A stretch of 52,101 nucleotides of DNA from Rhodobacter sp. (GCA_013821825.1 PNJK01000020.1:1-52101), one strand, 5' to 3'; positions 1 to 8,102 are shown, counted from the first letter of the stretch. Made by a program: numbers and translations. Notes: a model not told the origin generated them from the letters alone.

Positions 1-1
1 G

Positions 2-940
2 GAATACGGCGCCGATATCCTGCGGCTTTGGGTGGCGCAGTCGGACTATACTGTCGACCTGCGGATCGGGAAGGAAATCCTGAAAGGCGTGGCCGACAGC
101 TACCGCCGTCTGCGCAACACCATGCGTTACATGCTGGGGGCGCTGAAGGGCTTCAGCGAGGCCGAGCGGGTCGAAGCTGCGGAGATGCCGGAGCTGGAGC
201 GCTGGGTGCTGCACCGGCTGGCCGAACTGGATGCCGAGGTCCGCGCGGGGTATGAGAAATACGACTTCCAGGGCGTGTTCCAGAAGCTGTTCACCTTTGC
301 CACTACCGATCTGTCGGCGGTCTATTTCGACATCCGCAAGGACGCGCTTTACTGCGACGCGCCTGACTCGGCCCGGCGGCGGGCTTGCCGGACGGTGATG
401 GACATCCTGTTCCACCGCCTGACCACCTGGCTGGCGCCAGTCCTGGTCTTCACGATGGAGGAGGTCTGGCTGGAACGCTTCCCGGGCGAGGAATCGTCGA
501 TCCATCTGGCGGACTTCCCAGTGACGCCAAAGGCCTGGCTGGACGACGATCTTGGGAATGCCTTCGCCTACAAGCGGCTTGTCCGGAAGGAAGTAACCGA
601 GACGCTGGAACAAAAGCGGCAGGAGAAGGCAATCGGTTCAAGTCTGGAGGCGCACCCGATCGTGTATTTCGCGGGCGATGCGGCAATGCTGGATCACTTC
701 GGCGGTGCGGACGCCTTTGCCAAGGACTTTGCAGACCTTTGCATCACGTCTGGCATGACCATCAAGGAGGGCCGCCCCCATGGCGCCCCGCTGATCGACG
801 GCACGCTGCCCCATGCGCGCTATGTCGAGTTCCACCTCGCAAAGGGCGCGAAATGCGAGCGCTGCTGGCGGGTGCTTCCGGATGTCGGGACGCACAAGCA
901 TCCCGGAACCTGCAAGCGGTGCTCGGATGCGCTGGGCTAG
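2..940 (+). CDS. ileS: Isoleucine--tRNA ligase, C-terminal part (5' truncated by window edge)
   Basis: Cytoplasmic class I aminoacyl-tRNA synthetase that charges tRNA-Ile. Only the last ~312 residues are present; the reading frame is open from base 2. The first residues read GADILRLWVAQSDY, the typical end of the catalytic core just after the KMSKS region, and are followed by the helical anticodon-binding domain (RRLRNTMRYMLG, then WVLHRLAEL). The extreme C-terminus has the IleRS zinc-finger signature: two Cys pairs, CERC and CKRC, about 19 residues apart, ending in a TAG. The catalytic Rossmann half, HIGH and KMSKS motifs lie upstream of the window. The MGMT-like gene follows 39 bases later on the same strand. 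Identification is firm; only the length is unknown. Confidence 0.96.
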   Translation, partial: EYGADILRLWVAQSDYTVDLRIGKEILKGVADSYRRLRNTMRYMLGALKGFSEAERVEAAEMPELERWVLHRLAELDAEVRAGYEKYDFQGVFQKLFTFATTDLSAVYFDIRKDALYCDAPDSARRRACRTVMDILFHRLTTWLAPVLVFTMEEVWLERFPGEESSIHLADFPVTPKAWLDDDLGNAFAYKRLVRKEVTETLEQKRQEKAIGSSLEAHPIVYFAGDAAMLDHFGGADAFAKDFADLCITSGMTIKEGRPHGAPLIDGTLPHARYVEFHLAKGAKCERCWRVLPDVGTHKHPGTCKRCSDALG

Positions 941-979
941 GGGACGCTCACCGGATCCGGCGGGCGGCTTCGCCAAGCG

Positions 980-1447
980 ATGACCGGTCGCGAGGCAGGC
1001 AAGTGCGCTACCTGCACCACGCCCTTCGGGCCGGTCACGCTGGTCGAAGCCGGTGGTATCCTGACCAAGGTGGAATGGCGGGACGGCGGGGGCGACAATT
1101 CGCCCCTGCTGGACGAGGCGCTGCGGCAGTTACGGGCCTATTTCGACGGATCCCTGACGCGGTTCGATCTGCCGTTCGACTGGGGGCAAGGTCTGCACGA
1201 ACGTGTACGCCGCGCGATGGCCGCGATTCCGTTTGACGAGACCCGGACCTATGGGCAGATCGCTGCGACGGTCGGCGCCCCGGCGCAGGCGGTGGGGCAG
1301 GCTTGCGGGGCAAACCCGCTGCCGATCTTCATCCCCTGCCACCGGGTTCTGGGCCGCAGTGGACTTGGCGGGTTCTCGGCGCCGGGCGGAGTGGAAACCA
1401 AGGTGGCCCTTCTGCGCCATGAAGGGGCGGCCGGTCTTCTGATTTAG
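980..1447 (+). CDS. Methylated-DNA--protein-cysteine methyltransferase-like protein
   Basis: Predicted O6-alkylguanine-DNA alkyltransferase (MGMT/Ogt family): it would move an alkyl group from O6 of guanine onto its own cysteine in a suicide reaction. 155 residues. The active-site motif IPCHRV is present with the acceptor cysteine at residue 120, preceded by the helix-turn-helix DNA-binding region (RTYGQIAATVG, GQACGANPLPIFIPC) and followed by GLGGFSAPGG, all family hallmarks. The N-terminal domain is short, as in Ogt rather than Ada, and no Ada zinc domain is present. The start has only weak Shine-Dalgarno support, so a slightly different start is possible. It follows ileS closely and may be read through from it. 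Confidence 0.9.
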   Translation: MTGREAGKCATCTTPFGPVTLVEAGGILTKVEWRDGGGDNSPLLDEALRQLRAYFDGSLTRFDLPFDWGQGLHERVRRAMAAIPFDETRTYGQIAATVGAPAQAVGQACGANPLPIFIPCHRVLGRSGLGGFSAPGGVETKVALLRHEGAAGLLI

Positions 1448-1518
1448 GGAAATCCGGACTGTTCCAGCGCGCCACCTGTCCACTAACCCTGCACATGGTA
1501 TCGGCAGGCGAGGGCGGA

Positions 1519-1944
1519 ATGCAGACAGATTGGCAGGCAGCGCGGAATCATTATCTGGCAATGGCGGCACTTGCCGTCACGCTGGGCGGTATGGTGGCGC
1601 TTTTCGATCCCGGCGTCGCGTCGGCGATTGCGCTTCCGGCGGCCTTCCTTGCCGCCGTGACGGCGGGGGCGAAATTCGCGGCTCTGGCCGGGCGCGCGAT
1701 GCAGCGGGGCGAGGCTTTGCGGCTGGCCGGGATCGCCTCGGCCTTGCAGGTCGGGGTGGGGGTGGTGGGCATGGGCCTGGCGATCATGGCCGAACAGCAG
1801 CAGATCGTGACGATCCATTCCGGAACCATCCTGGCAATTCTGGCCGCAGCAGCGGGGATCAGCTTTCTGGTCACGCTGGCGGGCCTGCGTTTTGGCGCGA
1901 TTGCCGAGTTGCGGCGGCTTGCGCGCCAGAAACGCCCCGACTGA
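1519..1944 (+). CDS. Small four-helix membrane protein, unknown function
   Basis: 141 residues with about four hydrophobic segments: around residues 12-30, 35-58, 70-92 and 103-126. The C-terminus is basic (RRLARQKR). I do not recognise a named family; it resembles generic Rhodobacterales inner-membrane proteins. The ATG at 1519 was chosen over an in-frame ATG at 1495 because an AGGGCGGA-like ribosome-binding site sits just before it, while the upstream ATG has none. The stop codon lies inside the first unit of a short tandem repeat (1936-1986). Real gene status rests on frame length, codon composition and the ribosome-binding site. Confidence 0.7.
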   Translation: MQTDWQAARNHYLAMAALAVTLGGMVALFDPGVASAIALPAAFLAAVTAGAKFAALAGRAMQRGEALRLAGIASALQVGVGVVGMGLAIMAEQQQIVTIHSGTILAILAAAAGISFLVTLAGLRFGAIAELRRLARQKRPD

Positions 1945-1986
1945 GGCATCCCGACTGAAGCATCCCGACTGGGACTATCCCGACTG
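1936..1986. repeat. Imperfect tandem repeat, four copies of CCCGACTG at 14-15 base spacing
   Basis: The octamer CCCGACTG occurs at 1936, 1950, 1964 and 1979. The spacers are AGGCAT, AAGCAT and GGACTAT. The first copy contains the end of the upstream coding region: its CTG plus the following A makes the TGA stop, and the second unit repeats the same CCCGACTGA. This looks like local slippage duplication of the 3' end of the gene. Confidence 0.85.
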
Positions 1987-2082
1987 GGACCATCGAAACC
2001 GAGCCTCTGGACCTATTACCCGGCTTGTGTCCGGTCGTGCCGGGGGCTAGCCGTTTTGTAACGGTTTCATGACGGGTGCGCG

Positions 2083-2919
2083 GTGACATTTGGCGTCTTC
2101 CTTGCCGTCCTTGGCGCGGCCTTCCTGCATGCGCTCTGGAATGCGCTGATCAAGCTGGGCACCTCCAAGGTGGGCGGGATGGTGATCCTGTCTATCGTCG
2201 AGGTGCCGATCGGGCTGGCGGTCATTGCCGTGGCTGCCCCCATCGACCCGGCGGCAATCCCTTGGGTCATCGCGGCGGGCTGCACGCATTTCGCCTACAA
2301 GTTCTTCCTGACCTATGCCTATGACCGGGGCGATCTGTCCCGCGTCTACCCCATCGCCCGCGGGGCGGCACCGATGGTGGTGGCGCTGGTCGGCGCGGCG
2401 TTCCTTGCCGATGCGGTCAGCGGCAAGGAATACATCGCAATTGCGGTGCTGGCAGCCGGCATCCTCTTGATGGCGCGGGGGGTCTTTGCCAGTGGAGAGG
2501 ACCGCAGGCTGCTGCCCTTTGCGCTGGGCTCGGCGCTGGCGACGGCGACCTATACGCTGATCGACGGGATGGGCGCGCGGGTGTCGGGCGCCCCCGCGGC
2601 CTATGTCGCCTGGGTCTTTGTGGCGGACGGGGTGTTCTTCACCGTCGGGATGTTGGCCTTGCGCGGTTGGGACGTGATCCCGCGGCATTGGCAGGCCTGG
2701 AGGATGGGGGCTGTCGCTTCGGTCGCCAGCTACGGTGCCTACGCGGTGTCGATCTGGGCAATGACGCTGGCCCCCATCGCCGTAGTAGCGGCGCTGCGCG
2801 AGACCTCGATCCTGTTTGCGGTGCTGATCGGCTGGCTTGTCTTTGGCGAAAGGATGAGCGGCGAAAAAGCGGTCGCTGCGGTGGTTATCGTAGCAGGCGT
2901 GATGCTGACGCGCCTTTGA
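2083..2919 (+). CDS. EamA/DMT-family inner-membrane permease
   Basis: 278 residues, about ten hydrophobic helices in two repeats, as expected of the drug/metabolite transporter superfamily. Recognisable pieces are the N-terminal FLHALWNALIKLG, SRVYPIARGAAPMVVAL at the end of the first half and ETSILFAVLIGWLVFGE in the second EamA repeat. The substrate cannot be told from sequence; relatives export amino acids, metabolites or drugs. The start is GTG at 2083; upstream Shine-Dalgarno support is weak. It converges on the pcs gene, with only 25 bases between the stop codons. Confidence 0.88.
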   Translation: MTFGVFLAVLGAAFLHALWNALIKLGTSKVGGMVILSIVEVPIGLAVIAVAAPIDPAAIPWVIAAGCTHFAYKFFLTYAYDRGDLSRVYPIARGAAPMVVALVGAAFLADAVSGKEYIAIAVLAAGILLMARGVFASGEDRRLLPFALGSALATATYTLIDGMGARVSGAPAAYVAWVFVADGVFFTVGMLALRGWDVIPRHWQAWRMGAVASVASYGAYAVSIWAMTLAPIAVVAALRETSILFAVLIGWLVFGERMSGEKAVAAVVIVAGVMLTRL

Positions 2920-2944
2920 TCCAAGGGCAGGTGCAAGCCGTCCG

Positions 2945-3649
2945 TTATCGGACCCGGCGGATGCCCTCAGGCACGATCTGTTGCGTGATGCCGGCAAGGA
3001 CAAGGTAAAGCGAGGTCAGCACCAGTAGCCATTTCGCTACCAGTCCCTCCTGGAAATCCCACCACGCGGCCCAACCTGCCAAGGCAATCCAGGCGATGGT
3101 GACGGCCAGCGACACAGAGTTCCAACGCTTGGTCCGTACCGGGTGGACAAACTTGAAGTTGGTGAACATCGCCACGGACAGAAGGATAACGACGATGAGG
3201 ATCACCATCTCGCCCGGGCGGGTCGCGAAAAGAACCAGCACCACCATGTTCCAGCAGGCAGGGAAGCCGGCAAAGGACTTGTCCTTCGCCTTCATCCGCG
3301 TGTCCGCGAAATAGACGACAGACCCGTAGCAGATGACGATGATCGCCAGCCAGCCGGTCCAACCGGGCAGAAGGCCGGATTTGAACAGGGCAAATGCAGG
3401 GATGAAGACATAGGTCAGATAGTCGACGATCAGGTCCATCAGGACACCGTCATAGGTCGGCCAGTTCTTCTGCACTTCGTATTTTCGCGCCAGTGGCCCG
3501 TCGATCCCGTCGACGATCAGGGCGAAGACCAGCCAGAGGAACATCAGGCTCCACTTCTCTTCCACCGCAGCCAGCATGGCGAACATCGACAGAACCGCTC
3601 CAGTGGCGGTCAGGAGATGGACGGAAAGGGCTTTGAGACGCGGGTTCAT
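2945..3649 (-). CDS. pcs: Phosphatidylcholine synthase
   Basis: Inner-membrane enzyme that condenses CDP-diacylglycerol with choline to give phosphatidylcholine, the one-step pathway typical of alphaproteobacteria. It carries the CDP-alcohol phosphatidyltransferase signature: DGIDGPLARKYEV followed by YDGVLMDLIVDYLTY, giving the spaced DG-AR-G-D-D residues. Several hydrophobic segments surround it. The ATG at 3649 (MNPRLKAL) gives 234 residues and has AAAGG upstream. An in-frame TTG at 3685 would add 12 residues but lacks a ribosome-binding site. It lies 49 bases downstream of xerC on the same strand and may be co-transcribed with it. Confidence 0.93.
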   Translation of the reverse strand: MNPRLKALSVHLLTATGAVLSMFAMLAAVEEKWSLMFLWLVFALIVDGIDGPLARKYEVQKNWPTYDGVLMDLIVDYLTYVFIPAFALFKSGLLPGWTGWLAIIVICYGSVVYFADTRMKAKDKSFAGFPACWNMVVLVLFATRPGEMVILIVVILLSVAMFTNFKFVHPVRTKRWNSVSLAVTIAWIALAGWAAWWDFQEGLVAKWLLVLTSLYLVLAGITQQIVPEGIRRVR

Positions 3650-3698
3650 CGGGCCTTTGATGGCGGATAATTTGGCGTGGTGCAACAGGCAGTAGGCG

Positions 3699-4649
3699 TC
3701 AGGCGCGAGGGTGGGCTCTTTCGTAGACCTCCATCAGACGGGCGGCATCGACGGCGGTGTAGGCCTGTGTCGTGGAAAGCGAGGCATGGCCCAGAAGTTC
3801 CTGGATTGAGCGCAGGTCGCCCCCGGCCGACAAAAGGTGGGTGGCAAAGCTATGGCGCAGGGCATGGGGTGTTGCCGTGGCGGGCAGGCCAAGCCGCAGG
3901 CGGGTGCGTTCCGTGGCCGACTGGATCAGGCGCGGATTGACCGGCCCGCCGCGCGCGCCGCGAAACAGCGGGGCGTCCGGCGCAAGGTCATAGGGGCAAA
4001 GCGCGACATAGGCGGCGACCGCCTCGGCCGCCGTGGGGATCACCGGAACAACGCGGATCTTGCCGCCTTTGCCAGTGATCCGCAGGACGGGAGGCAGGGG
4101 TTGGCTGGCCCCGGTCAGCGACAGCGCCTCGGATATCCGCAGGCCAAGGCCGTACAGCAGGGTCACCACGGCCGTATCGCGTGCAGCGACCCAGTCTTCG
4201 CGGGCATCGTCGCCGATCGTGTCCAGGAGTGCCGCCGCGCCATCTATGGAAAGCGGGCGCGGCAGCTTGCGGCGGAACTTCGGGCCCCGCGCAGACAGGA
4301 CAGTGGTCGCGTCCGCACCGGTCCGGTCGGCGGCCCAGGCAGTAAACCCCTTCACGGCGGACAGGCTGCGGGCAAGGGAACGGGCCGAGAGGCCCCGTGC
4401 CCGTTCCTCGGCCATCCAGGCGCGCAGGTCGGATTGCGTCGTTGCGGCCACGGCAGCGATGCCTTCGGCGCCGCCGCGATGCTGCGACAGGAACCGCAGA
4501 TACCGGGCGACGTCCCTTCGATAAGCCTCGACCGTATTGGCAGCCGCCCCTCTCAGCGCCGACATCTGCGCCAGCCAATCGGACAGCGCCGCCCCGAGAC
4601 CGGGTGCCAGAAAGGGGTCGGTCACCGCTGCCCCGGTCAGCCCAGCCAT
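3699..4649 (-). CDS. xerC: Tyrosine recombinase XerC
   Basis: Site-specific tyrosine recombinase that works with XerD at dif to resolve chromosome dimers. 316 residues: an N-terminal SAM-like core-binding domain (roughly 20-110), then the catalytic domain. All catalytic residues are visible: R171 (GLRISEAL), K194 (ITGKGGK), H262 and R265 (HALRHSFATHL), H288 (LLGHASLSTTQ) and the nucleophile Y297 (TQAYT). The start overlaps the end of the DUF484 gene by 13 bases. A DUF484 gene next to xerC is a well-known arrangement in Proteobacteria and supports XerC over XerD or a phage integrase. Confidence 0.93.
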   Translation of the reverse strand: MAGLTGAAVTDPFLAPGLGAALSDWLAQMSALRGAAANTVEAYRRDVARYLRFLSQHRGGAEGIAAVAATTQSDLRAWMAEERARGLSARSLARSLSAVKGFTAWAADRTGADATTVLSARGPKFRRKLPRPLSIDGAAALLDTIGDDAREDWVAARDTAVVTLLYGLGLRISEALSLTGASQPLPPVLRITGKGGKIRVVPVIPTAAEAVAAYVALCPYDLAPDAPLFRGARGGPVNPRLIQSATERTRLRLGLPATATPHALRHSFATHLLSAGGDLRSIQELLGHASLSTTQAYTAVDAARLMEVYERAHPRA

Positions 4650-5335
4650 CGGCGCAAAATGCGTTCGCAGACGCCTGAAAAGAAAGCCAGAAGCTCGGTG
4701 CCATGCACGGTCTTGAACTGGTGCGAATCCTCGGATCCGAAGACCAGCATTGCCGGCAGGCGCCCCTTGCCAAGGTCCAGTTTCATCAACGCCTCGGATC
4801 GGATGTCGCCGGCGCGGGGGCCATAGACGGTGGCGGCAAGGCTCGTCACCGGGCGCAGGATCACCGGGCGTACCGGTCCGTTGCGGCCATTGGACAGGTA
4901 GTTGCCGACAAAGCCCCGCGGGGCGATTTGCAGCACCTCTCCCAGCCGTCGCCGGATGGGGTCGGTGTCGCCATCTTCCTGCACCGTCTCCAGCACCAGG
5001 CGCACGACATCGACGCGCAGGGTTTGCGCGACATCGCCTGACAGCGCCTTCATGAAGCCTTCAAACGTTGTCGGATCAAGGAGTTGCAGGGTCGCCCGAT
5101 GCACCTGGTTGGTGCCGGCAAGGTTTTCGTAGGCGGCGGCGATGACGGAGCGGTGCGTGTCTTCCAGGCGGTCCAGACGGGTTTCGAGCCGCTGCATGGC
5201 AATGCCGCGCAGATCGACGATATTCGCGCCCAAGGCCCGTTCATTGGCGGCAACAAGTGCGTTCATCACATCCCGATCTTCCAAAAACCGTTCCGGTTCG
5301 GAAAGGATCAGGTCGCGCAGGTCAGGTTCGATCAT
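4637..5335 (-). CDS. DUF484 family protein
   Basis: 232 residues. The N-terminus matches the DUF484 pattern (LRDLILSEPERFLEDRDVMNALV), with a helical segment rich in Glu and Arg (RLETRLDRLEDTHRSV) and then a GAF-like region ending in DSHQFKTVHGTELLAFF, where the family typically has a stretch like (S/G)SxDxxRF. The biochemical role of DUF484 is not established; its gene is commonly fused or adjacent to xerC, as here with an overlap. The ATG at 5335 is 38 bases from a perfect TATAAT box on the minus strand, so it probably leads the DUF484-xerC(-pcs) transcript. Confidence 0.88.
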   Translation of the reverse strand: MIEPDLRDLILSEPERFLEDRDVMNALVAANERALGANIVDLRGIAMQRLETRLDRLEDTHRSVIAAAYENLAGTNQVHRATLQLLDPTTFEGFMKALSGDVAQTLRVDVVRLVLETVQEDGDTDPIRRRLGEVLQIAPRGFVGNYLSNGRNGPVRPVILRPVTSLAATVYGPRAGDIRSEALMKLDLGKGRLPAMLVFGSEDSHQFKTVHGTELLAFFSGVCERILRRWLG

Positions 5336-5372
5336 GGGTCATGCCAAGCAGTTTTGGACAGGAATTCCACGC

Positions 5373-5378
5373 ATTATA
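5373..5378 (-). promoter_or_regulatory. Candidate -10 box of the DUF484-xerC promoter
   Basis: Read on the minus strand the six bases are TATAAT, the exact sigma-70 consensus, 38 bases before the DUF484 start. A good -35 hexamer is not visible at 16-18 bases upstream, so this is a candidate only. Confidence 0.45.
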
Positions 5379-5572
5379 GGCGAAACTTAAACCGCTTGGC
5401 GACTGTTTTTCCCAAAGCCCCCGGCCAGCAGTGCGTTCCTGCAACAGGGGGCGGCAGTGCAGCGCACCGCGAACAGCGCGCAAGGCGCCGCCCCGCCACC
5501 GCAAGCAACTGGGAACGATGGGTTAATCCGGCCCCCCGCTTTGAAAGCACCGTCTTGCAGCCATCTTCCCGG

Positions 5573-5598
5573 TGATCTTCCTTCCATCTCTACGCGCG
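5573..5598. repeat. 26-base dispersed element, copy 1
   Basis: TGATCTTCCTTCC followed by ATCTCTACGCGCG. The same 26 bases with a single A-to-G change occur at 36509-36534. Both copies lie upstream of a rightward gene, and both are followed within about 25 bases by TTAACCA. Confidence 0.8.
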
Positions 5599-5658
5599 CT
5601 GCCTTGCCGCACACTTAACCAATCGGCGGCAGGCTGGGGGCCGCAAAGGACCCTGCCC

Positions 5659-6171
5659 ATGCCCAACCTGAAGAAACAGACCCCCCGCCAGCGAGCGAAC
5701 ATGACCTACATGATGGACGTGATGCGGCGCCTGGAATGGGACCTGCACAACACCATCGAACTGACGGGCCGCATCCCGGAAGAGTGGCACGAGATCGCGC
5801 AGGCCACCCCGCGCAGCGCCAAGATGAAGGTGAACCTGTGCCTTGAGGCGGATGTGGTGAAGTTCTTCAAGTCGATGGGCGAGGGCTATGGGCCGCGGAT
5901 CAACGACGTGCTGCGCAGCTACATGCACGCGCGGCTGGCTGGGGTGATCCGGGGGGCCGAGACGATTGCCCACTTCCGGCACCGGGAGGGGGCGCATGAC
6001 GGGCCGAAACCCGCCTTCGGGGACATGGAGCGGGAGTTGGGGGAGGAGTGGTCGGACGAGGGGCCGGAGGTGGTGGAGGCCTCCCGGGTGCGGATGCAGG
6101 AGCTCATGCAGCGGAAGTATGGGGAGCACGGCGGGCCGGAGGGGGAGGGGCCGGTGCCTTGGGTTAGGTGA
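5659..6171 (+). CDS. Orphan BrnA-like antitoxin-domain protein with long acidic tail
   Basis: 170 residues from the ATG at 5659, which has AAAGGA upstream. Residues ~54-93 (MKVNLCLEADVVKFFKSM, then YGPRINDVLRSYMHARL) match the ribbon-helix-helix-type domain of BrnA antitoxins, which bind DNA and neutralise BrnT ribonucleases. No BrnT-like gene lies on either side, so this is an orphan or a standalone regulator. The first 50 residues (QRANMTYMMDVMRRLEWDLHN) and the 75-residue tail, rich in Glu, Gly and Pro, are not part of the usual small BrnA. The third codon position of the tail is almost entirely G, giving runs of purines. The domain is reasonably sure; an antitoxin role is inference. Confidence 0.72.
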   Translation: MPNLKKQTPRQRANMTYMMDVMRRLEWDLHNTIELTGRIPEEWHEIAQATPRSAKMKVNLCLEADVVKFFKSMGEGYGPRINDVLRSYMHARLAGVIRGAETIAHFRHREGAHDGPKPAFGDMERELGEEWSDEGPEVVEASRVRMQELMQRKYGEHGGPEGEGPVPWVR

Positions 6172-6340
6172 GGGGGGCTTCCATTGATTTCGAGGTCGAA
6201 AAGTGATTGACCGATGGGCGAGGCCCAATCTATGAATTCGGATCATACCTTCACGGCAATAATTCTTAATGACAAAGCGCCTTGCCCAGTGAGTTGACTG
6301 GGGGCAGTACAATCAAAAAATTTCGCGGAGCTTGCAACAC

Positions 6341-7264
6341 ATGGTCGGCACTTCTAAGAACCCACCCAAGGAAAAGGCCGTGACGGCCATACAAGATGTA
6401 TTCGTGCTCAGCCCTCCGACGTTAGCGAGCTACATTGAAACGATGACGGCTTATGCGGACCAGCAGCCGCTTTTCAAGTGCTATCGAGGCCAGCGTAATT
6501 CTGCTTGGGACAGTATCCCAGGCTTGCTCCGGCCAGAATATGCGGAACTCGCTCGAAATGAGAAGCGGGCGGTTCGTGATCTTGTTTCTGTCCATCCACG
6601 CGAGTTTGCTGAGGACGAAACGATGTTTGATCGGCTCGTTCGCATGCAGCATTTTGGGCTACCTTCCCGGCTATTGGATGTTTCTCAGAACCCTTTGGTG
6701 GCACTTTACTTTGCTACCGATCCAGGGCCGGATAAGGAAGCGAGCGATGGTGCGGTGACGGCCTTCGCCATTCCCGAGAGGCGGGAAAAATACTTTGATA
6801 GCGATGCTGTCAGTTGTCTTGCGAACCTCGCCAACATGACTGAGGCAGAAAAGAAGGAAATTGTAGGGATCGGCAGGTTGAGTAAGGGAACGCCAAAAGC
6901 CGATGAGATCTTTAGAATAAATGATGAATCCGTTTACCAGAGGTTGCACCAATTCATTAGAGCTGAAAAGGCCCATTTTCTGCCAATTATCGATCCGACT
7001 GACCTTTTCAAACCCTACTATGTGCACCCCAAAATGAGCAACAGGCGAATTTTATCCCAAGCGGGCGGTTTCATTATTCACGGCCTTGTTCCGCCTCGGA
7101 AAATTAGATTTGCCCATCCGATCGAAGAGAAGAAATTTGTGATCCCAAGCGATGCGAAGAAGCCGCTCCGGAAGGCACTTGAGCTTCTCGGCATATCTGA
7201 CAGTACGCTGTTTCCGGAACTGGACCGTGCAGCTAACCGCATAAAATTGAGCTATTCAGCTTGA
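6341..7264 (+). CDS. FRG-domain protein
   Basis: 307 residues. The FRG domain is clear in the N-terminal half: CYRGQRNSAWDSIPGLLRPE at about 47-66 and MQHFGLPSRLLDVSQNPLVA at about 102-121, followed by YFATDP. The domain is named for its Phe-Arg-Gly motif (here Tyr-Arg-Gly); its biochemical activity is not settled, and it is often found in variable or defence-related islands. The C-terminal ~170 residues are not recognised. Base composition is visibly more A/T-rich than the flanking genes and codon choice is relaxed, suggesting acquisition by transfer. ATG 6341 was chosen because GCGGAG lies 10 bases before it; an in-frame TTG at 6332 is too close to that site. No partner gene is adjacent apart from the BrnA-like gene 169 bases upstream. 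Confidence 0.85.
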   Translation: MVGTSKNPPKEKAVTAIQDVFVLSPPTLASYIETMTAYADQQPLFKCYRGQRNSAWDSIPGLLRPEYAELARNEKRAVRDLVSVHPREFAEDETMFDRLVRMQHFGLPSRLLDVSQNPLVALYFATDPGPDKEASDGAVTAFAIPERREKYFDSDAVSCLANLANMTEAEKKEIVGIGRLSKGTPKADEIFRINDESVYQRLHQFIRAEKAHFLPIIDPTDLFKPYYVHPKMSNRRILSQAGGFIIHGLVPPRKIRFAHPIEEKKFVIPSDAKKPLRKALELLGISDSTLFPELDRAANRIKLSYSA

Positions 7265-7417
7265 CGAAGCAAGTAAGCGTAGGCGCTACCCCACCGCTCC
7301 CCTTGCTTCCCGATCTGAACGACGGCGGTTCTTCGGCTTGGGTCGGATGGATCGTGGATTGGCATCCACCCCACGGGGGTGAACCCTGACCTACGGTGGT
7401 GCCTTGGGCGGGCGGAC

Positions 7418-7438
7418 GCCCCGGGTCAGGCCCGGGGC
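7418..7438. repeat. Perfect GC hairpin downstream of the FRG gene and transaldolase
   Basis: GCCCCGGG, loop TCAGG, CCCGGGGC. It lies 11 bases past the transaldolase stop (leftward gene) and 150 bases past the FRG stop. There is no T-run on either side, so it could be a bidirectional transcription barrier or simply a repeat-type palindrome. Confidence 0.6.
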
Positions 7439-7448
7439 GGGTTTGGGG

Positions 7449-8102
7449 TCAGAGGATCTTCTGGCCTGTCTTCGCCCAGTCCTTCAGGAACTGCTCCAGC
7501 CCCTTGTCGGTCAGGACGTGGCTCGCCAGGGACTTGATGACGGCGGGGGGGGCGGTGATGACGTCGGCTCCGATCAGGGCGCAGTCCTTGACGTGGTTGG
7601 CGCTGCGGATCGAGGCGGCGAGGATCTGGGTCTTGAAGTCGTAATTGTCATAGATCGTGCGGATGTCGCCGATCAGGTCGAGGCCGTCGAGGTTGATGTC
7701 GTCGAGCCGCCCGATGAAAGGGGAGATGAAGGTCGCCCCGGCCTTGGCGGCGATCAGCGCCTGATTGGCGGAGAAGCACAGCGTCACGTTGACCATGAAA
7801 CCTTCGGAAGACAGCACCTTGCAGGTCTTCAGGCCATCCCAGGTCAGCGGAACCTTGACCGCGATGTTCGGCGCGATGGCAGCGAGCTTGCGGCCCTCGG
7901 CGATCATCTCTGAGGCTTCGAGGGCCACGACTTCGGCCGAGACCGGGCCTTTGACGAAGGAACAGATTTCCTTGGTGACCTCAAGGATATCGCGGCCTGA
8001 TTTCAGGATAAGCGAAGGGTTGGTGGTCACGCCATCGACCATTCCGAGGTCATTCAGTTCGCGGATTGCGTCCACATCGGCGGTATCGACAAAGAATTTC
8101 AT
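7449..8102 (-). CDS. tal: Transaldolase, small (TalC-type) subfamily
   Basis: Cytoplasmic pentose-phosphate enzyme that transfers a dihydroxyacetone unit between sugar phosphates. 217 residues, the size of the fructose-6-phosphate aldolase/TalC subgroup. The Schiff-base lysine is K83 in [12 protein letters not shown]. Two residues separate transaldolase from fructose-6-phosphate aldolase: here the active-site position is Glu57 (SAEVVALE, Gln in the aldolase) and the other is Phe129 (ISPFIGR, Tyr in the aldolase), so transaldolase is the better call. The start [10 protein letters not shown] has AGGA at a good distance; the frame extends 28 codons further upstream but that part is not conserved-looking. 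It is divergent from priA. Confidence 0.92.
   Translation of the reverse strand: MKFFVDTADVDAIRELNDLGMVDGVTTNPSLILKSGRDILEVTKEICSFVKGPVSAEVVALEASEMIAEGRKLAAIAPNIAVKVPLTWDGLKTCKVLSSEGFMVNVTLCFSANQALIAAKAGATFISPFIGRLDDINLDGLDLIGDIRTIYDNYDFKTQILAASIRSANHVKDCALIGADVITAPPAVIKSLASHVLTDKGLEQFLKDWAKTGQKIL

Larger units (their letters stand above)
5336..5658. other. Divergent intergenic region between DUF484 and the BrnA-like gene
   Basis: 323 bases with no convincing gene. It holds the TATAAT-like box for the leftward genes and a 26-base dispersed element at 5573-5598 that recurs at 36509-36534. An in-frame GTG at 5572 lies inside that element and would extend the BrnA-like protein by 29 residues, but it has no ribosome-binding site and the extension is element sequence. 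Confidence 0.6.

Noticed and set aside
3699-4649. Phage integrase marking a prophage boundary
   Set aside because: Linkage and overlap with DUF484 identify it as the housekeeping XerC.
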